In this document: piece after piece, positions 33,712 through 43,279 of the stretch
Layout: each line of letters opens with the position of its first letter
How positions within the stretch are numbered: the first letter of the stretch is position 1
NCBI RefSeq assembly: GCF_014200405.1
Contig: NZ_JACHBQ010000001.1
Location: 3,410,001 to 3,474,000 of the forward strand
Origin: Cryobacterium roopkundense
Lineage (GTDB): Bacteria; Actinomycetota; Actinomycetes; Actinomycetales; Microbacteriaceae
DNA length: 64,000 bases
Direction: 5' to 3'
Translations under genes and position numbers: made by a program
Notes under the pieces: generated by a model
The model's input: the letters and a program-made list of their open reading frames with translations, nothing else
The model's database searches: none
Told to the model about the DNA's origin: nothing

Positions 33712-34709
33712 GCTGACGGCTCCGGGGCATCCGGTGTGACGGCAGTGTCGGCGTCCACCGGAGGGTCCGACTCGACCGCAGGCTCGGGGGCGAGCGTCAA
33801 CTGCTCGGCACCGCCGGTCTTCGGGCAGGTGTTCCCGTGTGGCGCGTCGCAGGAGGCTTGGGGCTTTTTCGCGGTTGTCACCGTGACACGCTCAGAGTCG
33901 CCGGAGGTATTTCCGACGGCGTCGCGCGCTTTCACCAGGTAGACATACGTGGTGTTCGGCGCGAGCCCGGTTAGCGTCCGGGGGCTCGTCACATCCGCAT
34001 GCACGAGCACTGCTCGTCCCGCGGGGTCAGTCTGGTAGAGGTCATAGGTGACGGCACCGGAATTGTCGGTGGACGCCGCCCAGGTGAGCGTGGTCGCCGT
34101 ACTCGTGGTGCCGGTCGCCGCCGGCGCGCCCGGTCTGCTCGGCGGCGTCCAATCGGTCGTGGCCTGCACGATAGTGGCCGGCACGGTGGTCGCGGCCCAG
34201 CGGCCGTTTGTGAGGGACGAGGCGAGCGTGAGCGACACCTGCACCGAGCCGATGGTGTTCGCGGCGCCCGCCGCCGGCGCCGTGCGCACGCAGTACACGA
34301 TGGAGCGGCCCGCGCCGAGCGTGCCCGTGAGTGCCGGGACGTTCGCCCAGGTACTGCGTGCGGCCTCGGCCGGCACGGCGTCACAGGTCGACGCGGCGCG
34401 CGGCCACACTCGCACCTGAGTTTCCGCGGCCAGATTCGTCGGCGACGACGCACTCCCGAGTCCAAGCGTGTAAGCGGCAGCGAGTGTTCCGGAGTTCTGC
34501 ACGGTGATCGCCGTCGAAACGGCCTGGCTGCCGGTGGAGTACACCGCCCCGAGGGTATCGAAGCCCGTCTGGCTCACGGCGACGCTGCCTGCCGAAACGG
34601 ATGCCGAGGCCTCTACCCTGTCGCTCCAATACGCGTGTCCCGCGGAGGTTCCGGCCAGAGCGAGGAAAACCGTGAGCCCTGCCGCGGTGGCCACCTTGCC
34701 CCGGATCAT
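33708..34709 (-). CDS. SipW-dependent exported protein with Fn3 domain
   Basis: 333 aa from ATG 34707-34709. The N-terminal signal MIRGKVATAAGLTVFLAL...GHAYWSDR resembles SipW-dependent signals, which typically precede (Y/F)(W/F)xD. A TasA-like beta domain follows (SVSAGSVAVS, ITVQNSGTLAAAYTLGL), then a fibronectin type III domain at about 205-290 (PPSRPGAPAATG, TLTWAASTDNSGAVTYDLY, TGLAPNTTYVYLVKARD). An acidic Pro/Asp-rich tail ends the protein. It overlaps both neighbours by 4 bp. The adhesive/structural role is inferred from domain content. Confidence 0.82.
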   Translation of the reverse strand: MIRGKVATAAGLTVFLALAGTSAGHAYWSDRVEASASVSAGSVAVSQTGFDTLGAVYSTGSQAVSTAITVQNSGTLAAAYTLGLGSASSPTNLAAETQVRVWPRAASTCDAVPAEAARSTWANVPALTGTLGAGRSIVYCVRTAPAAGAANTIGSVQVSLTLASSLTNGRWAATTVPATIVQATTDWTPPSRPGAPAATGTTSTATTLTWAASTDNSGAVTYDLYQTDPAGRAVLVHADVTSPRTLTGLAPNTTYVYLVKARDAVGNTSGDSERVTVTTAKKPQASCDAPHGNTCPKTGGAEQLTLAPEPAVESDPPVDADTAVTPDAPEPSA

Positions 34710-35293
34710 CGCGGCACCTGGTGTGCGTCGAGGATGAGCGCGAAGGCTGTCGTTCCGCCTTGAACACTCGCCGGGGCATCCGCTGCCAGGAAAATCTCGA
34801 GGCAGTAGGCAGCGCTGGCACCCGTTTGCAACGGCAGCGGCGTGGTGGTGAATCCCACCAGGGGGGCAGCGGATGCGCCTGCCGAGCCGGCCACGCACGC
34901 CTCGGCGGGAGCGAACCGCAGCCGCAGGAAGTCGGCCAGGCCGTGAGACTGAGAATCGACGGTCGCGGACGATACGAAGACGGTCACTGGAGTGGTCCCC
35001 GTGTTGGCGAGGGTGACCGGCGCCACCGTCGATTCGCCCGGTGCAAGCAGACTCAGGTCGGTCGCCACTGTCGAATGTGTGCCGCCGTTCACGGTGACGC
35101 TCGTCGAGCCCGACGTAATGGTCGAACCTCTGATCGCCGCCGCGCTGTTGAGGAGCGCGTAGGTGGTGCCGGTTCCCACCAGCGCCAGCACGATCACGAA
35201 GATGACAGTGCTGGCGCTGAGCAGGTTTCTCTTGATGGTGCCGCCCCGCATTTTCCCCGCAGGGAGAGTCGGGTGCACAGTGGGAGTTGTCAC
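34706..35293 (-). CDS. SipW-dependent exported protein, TasA-like family
   Basis: 195 aa from the GTG at 35291-35293, which has AAAGGAGAGTCGC upstream. The signal region KRNLLSASTVIFVIVLALVG...TYALLNSAA resembles the SipW-cognate signal class. The body is a beta-sandwich-like sequence (STSVTVNGGTHSTVATDLSLL, VTLANTGTTPVTVFVSSAT) with two Cys near its C-terminal half. It is the second gene of the surface operon, 42 bp after the alternate-signal protein gene. Probably a minor fibre or coat component. Confidence 0.8.
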   Translation of the reverse strand: MTTPTVHPTLPAGKMRGGTIKRNLLSASTVIFVIVLALVGTGTTYALLNSAAAIRGSTITSGSTSVTVNGGTHSTVATDLSLLAPGESTVAPVTLANTGTTPVTVFVSSATVDSQSHGLADFLRLRFAPAEACVAGSAGASAAPLVGFTTTPLPLQTGASAAYCLEIFLAADAPASVQGGTTAFALILDAHQVPR

Positions 35294-35335
35294 GCGACTC
35301 TCCTTTCAGGTGTGGGGCGTGATGGTGCGAACGGT

Positions 35336-35974
35336 CTAGCTGAGCGGGAGCAGAACCTGGTTGAGCGTGACACCGAAGTTGTTCAGGCTGACGGCGCCGT
35401 TCTTGGCCGCGTTCTCGGCACCCAGGTCGCCGCTCGGGAAGTCGATGGTGACCGTGACGAGGTACGTGTTGTCGCCGTCGTCGGGCGTGATGGTCAACGT
35501 CTCCGGGCCGGACGAGTCGCCCGGCGTTCCTTCGTCATCGCCACCGGGGCCACCACCGCCAGGTCCGCCGCCGTGGCCGCCGTGACGCGATCCATCGGGG
35601 TAGACCACGGTGAGTGTGGTCGACTCCTCAAGAAAGGTCTTGAGCGCCGCACCCTGGGAGCCTGCCGCGGCCACGATCATCCGATCGTCCACGCTCAGCT
35701 CGGCCGACAAATTGTCGCCGACAGCTTCAACCTGAATGGCCGTGGTGTACGTGAGCGTGTCGCCGGGAACGATGCGGTAGTCACCGATGCTGCTGATGGA
35801 ACCGAACTGGTCCGACCAGGCGCCGTCGCCCGTGTCCACCGTGAGGGTGCCAGCCGTGATGGTGCCGCCGGCAATGGCCGCCGTGTCGTTCCACAGGGCA
35901 AACGTGCCTGCGCCGCCGATGAGCAGGGCAACGCCGGCGGCGCCGGCAATTGAGCCCTTGAGGAGCTTGTTCAT
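35336..35974 (-). CDS. Alternate-type signal peptide protein (RER_14450-like)
   Basis: 212 aa from ATG 35972-35974 (AAAGGAAC upstream). The N-terminus MNKLLKGSIAGAAGVALL...GTFALWNDTA matches the alternate-type signal peptide of actinobacterial exported proteins cleaved by SipW-like peptidases. The body shows GTITAGTLTVDTGDGAW and DYRIVPGDTLTYTTAI, the typical TasA-like start. A low-complexity Gly/His loop (RHGGHGGGPGGGGPGG) at about 130-145 interrupts it. It is the first gene of the surface operon and probably the major exported subunit. Confidence 0.85.
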   Translation of the reverse strand: MNKLLKGSIAGAAGVALLIGGAGTFALWNDTAAIAGGTITAGTLTVDTGDGAWSDQFGSISSIGDYRIVPGDTLTYTTAIQVEAVGDNLSAELSVDDRMIVAAAGSQGAALKTFLEESTTLTVVYPDGSRHGGHGGGPGGGGPGGDDEGTPGDSSGPETLTITPDDGDNTYLVTVTIDFPSGDLGAENAAKNGAVSLNNFGVTLNQVLLPLS

Positions 35975-36358
35975 GTGAGTGTTCCTTTCGCGGCATTTTC
36001 GGATGCCGTGTTGTTGCCCGCCTAAGTGCGGCCTATCGTGCGGTGAATGGGCGCTGCGAAGCAGCTCTGGCCAGCGAAAAACGTGCGGACCGTCAAGGCG
36101 TGTGTTCCAGCCGAACGAGGTCGAAATGACGCGCACAACCCGCGGCTGCCTTCTGGCATATCCGGGTGGTGCACCTTCCCCATCACCCACCGTATGACGG
36201 ACAGACAGAATCGTCTATCCGCATGAAACCCCCAGCACTGGCGTAGAAATTCAGGTCTAGTTCTGTAGTTCTACGGGCAGACGCCGGCGTCCATCACCCA
36301 CACGCGGGGTGCGGTCAGGGGCATGCGTCAGAATGGAAGCCAGACCACGAGGAGATGC
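35975..36358 (-). promoter_or_regulatory. Gene-free region between surface operon and phrB
   Basis: 384 bp without credible coding sequence between the divergent surface operon and phrB. It holds conserved element copy 2 at 36196-36260, about 220 bp upstream of the surface operon start. This is a long leader like that at the other copy. A short T5 run lies near 36080, but no strong terminator hairpin was seen. The phrB promoter must also lie here. Confidence 0.5.
36196..36260 (-). promoter_or_regulatory. Conserved surface-locus element, copy 2
   Basis: The minus strand reads CTAGAC, GAATTTCTACGCC, GGGGG, TGCGGATAGAC, TTCTGTCTGTC. As RNA, GCGGAUAGAC can pair with GUCUGUCCGU over 10 positions including G-U pairs, and CCAG/CUGG forms an inner hairpin where copy 1 has ACCC/GGGG. 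Matching structure with differing bases hints at RNA function, but two copies are too few to prove covariation. Confidence 0.65.
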
Positions 36359-37768
36359 ATGTTGGAAGCAGACCGCGCCACCGGTACCGGGCCATCAGTC
36401 GTGTGGTTCCGCGACGATTTGCGGCTTGCCGATCATCCGGCCCTGCACGAGGCGCTCGTGCGCGGCGCCCCAATCGTGGCCGTGTTCGTGCTCGATGAGG
36501 AGTCGCCGGGAGTGCGGCCCCTCGGCGGCGCCTCCCGCTGGTGGCTCCACAACAGCCTGCGCGCCCTCACTTCCTCCCTCGCCGACCTCGGCGTGCCGCT
36601 CGTGTTGCGCCGCGGACCGGCCGAGGCGATCATCACCGAGGTCGCCGCGGCCACCGCAGCATCCGCCGTCTATTGGAATCGCCGCTACGGCGGGGCGGAA
36701 CGCGATCTAGACACCCGAATCAAGGCGGAGCTGCGCAACACCGGCGTCGCGGCCCACAGCTTTGCGGGCTCACTCCTGTTCGAGCCGTGGACCATACAGA
36801 CCGGCCAGGGAAAGCCGTACTCCGTGTTCACGCCCTTCTGGCGCGCCTGCCTCGCGGCCCCGCTTCCGCGCGACCCGTACCCGGCTCCGACCGGCTTGGA
36901 TGCCTGGCCGGGCGACCTCCCCTCCGACGACCTCCAGGCCTGGACCCTCGAACCGACACGGCCCGATTGGGCCGAGGGCCTGCGCGCCACCTGGCGGCCG
37001 GGCGAGGCATCCGCTCACACCCGTCTCGCCGAGTTTCTGCAAGACCGACTCCCGCGATACGCCGACGACCGTGATCTACCCGCCGAAGACGCCACCTCGG
37101 GGCTTTCCCCTCACCTGCGCTGGGGTGAAATCAGCCCGTACCAGGTGTGGCACGCCACCCGCAGAGCGAGCGAGAGCCTCACCGGATCAGCCGCGAAGGG
37201 AGCCGTGCGCTTTCTCACCGAGCTGGGCTGGCGAGAGTTCAGCTATCACGTGCTCTTCCACGCGCCCAATCTCGCCAGCCACAACTGGAAGCCCGATTTC
37301 GATGCCTTCCCGTGGCAGCCCCTCGACGAACAAGCGCTCCACGCCTGGCAGCAGGGCCGCACCGGGTTCGCGCTCGTCGACGCCGGCATGCGCGAGCTGT
37401 GGCGCACGGGCACGATGCACAACCGCGTGCGCATGGTCACCGCCTCGTTCCTCACCAAGAACCTGCTCATCGACTGGCGCGAAGGGGAACGCTGGTTCTG
37501 GGACACCCTCGTCGACGCCGACCCGGCCAGCAACCCGGCGAGCTGGCAGTGGGTCGCCGGCTCCGGGGCGGATGCCGCACCCTACTTTCGTATCTTCAAC
37601 CCCGAGCTGCAGTTCGCCAAGTTCGACCCGCACCAGTCGTACGTGCGCGCCAACGTGCCGGAGTGGGGAACGGATGCCTACCCCACGCCCATCGTGGACC
37701 TCGGCGAGACGAGGCGCGCGGCCCTGGCAGCCTACGAGACCGTCAAGGCCGCGAAAGCCTCGGCCTAG
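36359..37768 (+). CDS. phrB: Deoxyribodipyrimidine photolyase
   Basis: 469-aa class I photolyase repairing cyclobutane dimers with blue light. The start ATG 36359 follows GAGGAG; an ATG at 36323 adds 12 residues without a ribosome site. The N-terminal antenna domain begins VVWFRDDLRLADHPAL. The FAD/catalytic domain has LRWGEISPYQVWH, ELGWREFSYHVLFH, GMRELWRTGTMHNRVRM and SWQWVAGSGADAAPYFRIFNP, the most conserved family block. It stands between two parts of the surface locus with no evident functional link. Confidence 0.95.
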   Translation: MLEADRATGTGPSVVWFRDDLRLADHPALHEALVRGAPIVAVFVLDEESPGVRPLGGASRWWLHNSLRALTSSLADLGVPLVLRRGPAEAIITEVAAATAASAVYWNRRYGGAERDLDTRIKAELRNTGVAAHSFAGSLLFEPWTIQTGQGKPYSVFTPFWRACLAAPLPRDPYPAPTGLDAWPGDLPSDDLQAWTLEPTRPDWAEGLRATWRPGEASAHTRLAEFLQDRLPRYADDRDLPAEDATSGLSPHLRWGEISPYQVWHATRRASESLTGSAAKGAVRFLTELGWREFSYHVLFHAPNLASHNWKPDFDAFPWQPLDEQALHAWQQGRTGFALVDAGMRELWRTGTMHNRVRMVTASFLTKNLLIDWREGERWFWDTLVDADPASNPASWQWVAGSGADAAPYFRIFNPELQFAKFDPHQSYVRANVPEWGTDAYPTPIVDLGETRRAALAAYETVKAAKASA

Positions 37769-37783
37769 ACACGCGGGACCACG

Positions 37784-38311
37784 TCACAGCGGGCGCTCGA
37801 GCACGTAATCGTTCTCGAGCACACCGCCGAGCAGGAAGGTCTTACGGCCCACCCGAGTGAAACCCTGCTTTTCGTAGAAGCGGATGGCGCGGGCGTTGAG
37901 TTCATTCACCCCCAGCCAGGCACCGACCGCTCCGCGCTCCCGCGCCACATGCAAGGTCGCCGCCATCAGCGCCGCCGCGAGCCCCCCACCGTGATTGCCC
38001 GCACGCACGTAGCACTTGCTCACTTCGGCCGTCGGCCGGATTGCGATCGCGGCGCTCACATCGGGGTCGGTCGGGTCGCCGAAATTGACCATCGTGTAGC
38101 CGAGCAGTGTGTGCCCGACCTCGGCCACGAGAAGCAGCCGATCGGGATCGGCGAGGTAGGTCACAAAGTTGCCCTCGCCCAAGACATCTCGCAGAAATGC
38201 TTCGACGGCGGCGGCCGTGGTTTGGGGCGGGCACGCCAGCTCGAAGGTGGCGGCGGCCAGCTCGGCCAAGCCAGGGGCATCCGCTGTGGTCGCGACCCGT
38301 ATTGTGCTCAC
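37784..38311 (-). CDS. GNAT-family N-acetyltransferase
   Basis: 175 aa from GTG 38309-38311, preceded by GGAG; a longer start at 38341 lacks support. It is a GCN5-related acetyltransferase: the N-terminus IRVATTADAPGLAELAAATF, the acetyl-CoA loop region RAGNHGGGLAAALMAATL in place of the usual Q/RxxGxG/A, and the C-terminal GVNELNARAIRFYEKQGFTRVGRKTF. The substrate is unknown. It is convergent with phrB and lies 10 bp after the end of the signal peptidase gene. Confidence 0.88.
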   Translation of the reverse strand: MSTIRVATTADAPGLAELAAATFELACPPQTTAAAVEAFLRDVLGEGNFVTYLADPDRLLLVAEVGHTLLGYTMVNFGDPTDPDVSAAIAIRPTAEVSKCYVRAGNHGGGLAAALMAATLHVARERGAVGAWLGVNELNARAIRFYEKQGFTRVGRKTFLLGGVLENDYVLERPL

Positions 38312-38321
38312 CGGCTCCACA

Positions 38322-38873
38322 CTAGGCGGCGGCCGTGGCAAGAGTCACAGGTTCCTCGTCGTCGTCGCTCGAAAAGGCCACCCAAAAGCTCAGCACGCAC
38401 AGCACGAGTGACCCGAGGGTCAGTGGGTTCTGAAAATAGACGACCCAGAACCCGACCTTCGGCGGCGACGCCACGACCCCGCCGATCACGTCGGCGACGG
38501 CAACAGAGCTGGCATCGTCGGCCTCATTTGCGTCCCCCCTGGTCACGAGGCTGCCGTCGGCGTTGACTGACATGAGCCGGTGCGTCACGACCGCACCCTC
38601 ACGCAGGAACGTAATCACCTGGCCAACGGCGTACTCCTTGACGTGAACGACCACGAGGCTCTCGGGAGGAATCGCCGGAATCATCGACCCCGTCTGCACC
38701 ACGTAGGCGCGGTACGGCAAGACCCCCGTCGCGATCAGAACGACAGGCGCGCCGACGAGGGCAAATACGGTGACGACAATGGCCACCATTCTCACAATGC
38801 TCGCCACAGTCCTCGTCCCTCGATCTTCACCGAAAATCGGGAGCGGATGCCGACTGCTGTTGGCGGCATCCAC
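38322..38873 (-). CDS. SipW-type signal peptidase I (2)
   Basis: 183 aa. TM1 at about 27-50, the nucleophile Ser in VQTGSMIP, the His in AVVTHRLM, a region with RGDANEADD, and a C-terminal TM (about 146-168) followed by SSDDDEEP. This is the ER-like/SipW class, distinct in sequence from the peptidase at 31304-31909. It lies 15 bp after the exported-protein gene at 38889, so each SipW-type peptidase has its own nearby substrate gene. Confidence 0.9.
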   Translation of the reverse strand: MDAANSSRHPLPIFGEDRGTRTVASIVRMVAIVVTVFALVGAPVVLIATGVLPYRAYVVQTGSMIPAIPPESLVVVHVKEYAVGQVITFLREGAVVTHRLMSVNADGSLVTRGDANEADDASSVAVADVIGGVVASPPKVGFWVVYFQNPLTLGSLVLCVLSFWVAFSSDDDEEPVTLATAAA

Positions 38874-38888
38874 TCCCGGCGTACTTAC

Positions 38889-39575
38889 CTAGGGCGTCTG
38901 ACCGACCTGCGTGGCCACGATCTGGTACGGGAGTCCGTAGCCTGCAATCGTGGGGGCAGGTTGGTTTTTCTGCGCAACGGGGTATGCATTCCAGGTGCCG
39001 CCGCCGGCTTCAGTCTGCTTCACGGACTTCCCCGCGTAAGCGAACGTGAACGACACGTTTCCGGTCACACCAGGCGCCATGTCGGAGGCGAGCTTGTAGG
39101 ACGGCAGGAGAGGGTTACACAGTCCGGCGCCCGGGCCAAACGGTCCGCAGGTGTTTTCCGTCACCGCAACGTTGGACTTCCCGTCGTTCAAGTTGGTCGA
39201 GTCCAACAGCGCCGTGCCGTTTGCCGCGAGGTGGAACTCGCCGTAGGTGCCGAGGTCGTTCAGCGCGCGCAGGGCTTCGGGGTTGTTGAAGACGACCCAC
39301 ACATCTTGGTTGTTCAGGCCGGTATTGGTATAGCGCGAGGTCACGGTCTGCGGAGTGCCGGGAAGCAGGTTTGTGAATGCCAGCCCCAGACTGTCCGTCC
39401 CCGTGCCGTCGGCACCGGCAACCTTGATCGAGCCGACGGTGCCAGAGATCTCCCCCTGGGCGGTGTCGCTGAAATACGCCCCCGTTGGTCCGAGCGCGGC
39501 CAGCGCCATGGACAAAGCCACCGCCACTCCCCCGGCTCCGAAAATCATTCTCTTGCGGTTTTTCGTCATATTCAC
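38889..39575 (-). CDS. SipW-dependent exported protein, TasA/camelysin-like
   Basis: 228 aa from GTG 39573-39575 (purine-rich GAGAAGAG 7 bases upstream); ATG 39569 is an alternative. The signal NRKRMIFGAGGVAVALSMALAALG...GAYFSDT is a classic SipW-type sequence, followed by GEISGTVGSIKV. The mature part includes FTNLLPGTPQTVTSRYTNTGLNNQDVW and a central Cys pair. It forms a two-gene unit with the second SipW peptidase. Its upstream region lacks the conserved element found at the other surface operons, so it may be separately regulated. Confidence 0.85.
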   Translation of the reverse strand: MNMTKNRKRMIFGAGGVAVALSMALAALGPTGAYFSDTAQGEISGTVGSIKVAGADGTGTDSLGLAFTNLLPGTPQTVTSRYTNTGLNNQDVWVVFNNPEALRALNDLGTYGEFHLAANGTALLDSTNLNDGKSNVAVTENTCGPFGPGAGLCNPLLPSYKLASDMAPGVTGNVSFTFAYAGKSVKQTEAGGGTWNAYPVAQKNQPAPTIAGYGLPYQIVATQVGQTP

Positions 39576-39735
39576 GTTCGTTCTCTTCTCTTAATTGAGC
39601 TGTACAGAACTGAACGACAGTGTGGATCCCCACCATCTCCAATGAAAACCCTATGAACTCGCCATGGGCACGTCTGTCCCCTTTCGGCCCCCATAAGACG
39701 GGTGGACCGATTCCTTACTACCCCCAGAACGACCG

Positions 39736-39782
39736 AAAAAGCGGGCAATCGCCCCCTGGAGAACCAGGGGGCGATTACCCGC
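39736..39782 (-). terminator. Intrinsic terminator of aceB
   Basis: 19-bp stem with one mismatch (39741-39759 with 39764-39782; ATCGCCCCCTGG core) and a four-base loop. On the minus strand it is followed by TTTTT (39740-39736). It lies 46 bp after the aceB stop. Confidence 0.88.
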
Positions 39783-39828
39783 TTGCAGCGATGTAGGCGC
39801 TTGAGGAGTCAGTCGGAGCGAGCCTGCG

Positions 39829-41505
<1,677 letters not shown>

Positions 41506-41658
41506 GGTAATTCTCCTCAGTTATTGGTGTGCTGCGTTGGTGATGCCGTGTGCCTACGCCATAACTCTCTCGCTAACGCAAGCGGTCGAACCGAAAAGGT
41601 TTGGGTGAATAAACGCAGTTCTTCTGTTTTGTGAAACTTTTTCGTGCGACACTGATGC

Positions 41659-43146
41659 ATGGTCACTTCCGGCACCGTCACCCTGCCCCCGCTCATCGAA
41701 GAGAAGTCAGAGCTCGATGCGCTTACCCTCGGGCGACGCATCCGCGAGCTGCGCACGGAGAAGCGAATGACCCTCGACACTCTGGCCGCCGCCATCGACC
41801 GCGCACCGTCGCAGCTGTCGATGATCGAGAACGGCAAGCGCGAACCACGCCTCTCGATGCTGCGCACCATTGCGGTCGCCCTCGACACCACGGTCGACGA
41901 GCTCTTGAAAACGGATGCCCCTTCCGAGCGTGCCGCCCTGGAGATTTCGGTCGAGCGCGCCCAACGAGGTCCGGTCTTCGAAGCCCTCGGGCTGCCCCGC
42001 ATCCGAGTGTCCAAGGGACAGAGCGACGAAACGCTGCAGACCATCCTGAGCCTGCACAACGAAATTGACCGCCTGCACCGCGAGCGGGCTGCTACCCCTG
42101 AACAGGCTCGACGAGCGAATGCGGAGCTGCGCGCGATCATGCGCCAGCAGGACAACTACTTTCCCGAACTCGAGGCGCTCGCCCTCGAACTGCTCGGGGC
42201 GGTCGGTCATTCCGGCGGCCCGGTCTCGCAGCAGGTTGTCGCGGACATGGCCACGCATCTCGGATATTCACTGCACTATGTGAACGACCTGCCGCATTCC
42301 ACCCGTTCGGTGACCGACAAGCTCAACGGACGCATCTACCTGCCGACCGAACGGTCGGCCTCCAGAGACTCCCGCCCGCCCATCCTGCAGGCTTTTGCGA
42401 GCCACCTGTGCGGGCACGATGAACCGAAAAATTACGCGGATTTTCTGCGACAGCGGGTGGAGACGAACTACCTCACCGCGGCCATCCTGCTGCCGGAACG
42501 TGATGCCGTGCGCCTCCTCACTGAGGCGAAGACCCTGCGCCGCATCTCGATGGAAGACCTGCGCGACGCGTTCTCGGTGTCGTACGAAACCGCGGCTCAT
42601 CGCTTCACGAATCTCGCCACGGCGCGACTCGACATTCCGGTGCACTTCATGAAGGTGCACGAGTCGGGCACGATCATCAAAGCCTACGAAAACGACTCGG
42701 TGCGGTTTCCGAGCGATGCCCTCGGTGCGGTCGAGGGCGCCACAGTCTGCCGCACGTGGACGGCCCGAACCGTGTTCGACGTGGCCGACCGGTTCAGCGC
42801 CTTCTACCAGTACACCGACATGCAGGCGGGAACGTTTTGGTGCACCTCCCGCATCGAGAAGGCCAAGGAGGGCGAGTATTCGGTGAGCGTGGGGGTCCCC
42901 TTCAACGAGGTCAAGTGGTTCCGTGGCCGCGAAACGCCGCACCGCTCTGTGTCGAAGTGTCCCGACGAGTCCTGCTGCCGCATGCCCCCGAGCAACCTGG
43001 CCGACCGTTGGGCGGCCAACTCCTGGCCGGCCGCGCGCACGCCCACCAGCCTGCTCGCGGCGCTGCCCACCGGCACGTTCCCCGGCGTCGACCAGACCGA
43101 GGTCTACCAGTTCCTCGAGAACCACTCCCCCAAAGTCCCTGCGTAG
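41659..43146 (+). CDS. ramB: RamB-like XRE regulator of acetate/fatty-acid metabolism
   Basis: 495 aa. An XRE-type HTH at about residues 25-82 (LGRRIRELRTEKRMTLDTLA, SQLSMIENGKREPRLSML) is followed by an IrrE/DUF955-like central domain (QAFASHLCGHDEPKNYADF, LTAAILLPERDAVRLL) and a C-terminal DUF2083-like domain with Cys-containing SKCPDESCCRMPPSNLADRW. This layout is that of RamB, the repressor of aceA/aceB in Corynebacterium. It is divergent from aceB with 153 bp between them, containing an AT-rich segment near 41625-41645 only loosely like a RamB box. Confidence 0.85.
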   Translation: MVTSGTVTLPPLIEEKSELDALTLGRRIRELRTEKRMTLDTLAAAIDRAPSQLSMIENGKREPRLSMLRTIAVALDTTVDELLKTDAPSERAALEISVERAQRGPVFEALGLPRIRVSKGQSDETLQTILSLHNEIDRLHRERAATPEQARRANAELRAIMRQQDNYFPELEALALELLGAVGHSGGPVSQQVVADMATHLGYSLHYVNDLPHSTRSVTDKLNGRIYLPTERSASRDSRPPILQAFASHLCGHDEPKNYADFLRQRVETNYLTAAILLPERDAVRLLTEAKTLRRISMEDLRDAFSVSYETAAHRFTNLATARLDIPVHFMKVHESGTIIKAYENDSVRFPSDALGAVEGATVCRTWTARTVFDVADRFSAFYQYTDMQAGTFWCTSRIEKAKEGEYSVSVGVPFNEVKWFRGRETPHRSVSKCPDESCCRMPPSNLADRWAANSWPAARTPTSLLAALPTGTFPGVDQTEVYQFLENHSPKVPA

Positions 43147-43160
43147 CCACAACCCACCCT

Positions 43161-43257
43161 CCGCAAAACCGGTGATTCTCCAGAAACGCCGTTCGCGACG
43201 CCTTGGGTCACCCCGGCTACCCCACACGGCCTGTCGCGAAAAGCACCGGTTTTGCGG
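43161..43257. repeat. Nested inverted repeat at convergent junction
   Basis: Outer arms 43161-43174 (CCGCAAAACCGGTG) and 43244-43257 are perfect 14-bp complements. Inner arms TTCGCGAC (43192-43199) and GTCGCGAA (43233-43240) nest inside. It occupies the 133-bp gap between the convergent ramB-like and transglutaminase genes. A bidirectional transcription barrier is likely; no T-tract is present. Confidence 0.65.
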
Positions 43258-43279
43258 GAGAGCAACGTGGTCCGGGGCA

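Noticed and set aside
41625..41645. AT-rich stretch resembling a RamB box
   Set aside because: Only about 9 of 13 positions agree with the corynebacterial consensus, too weak to annotate.
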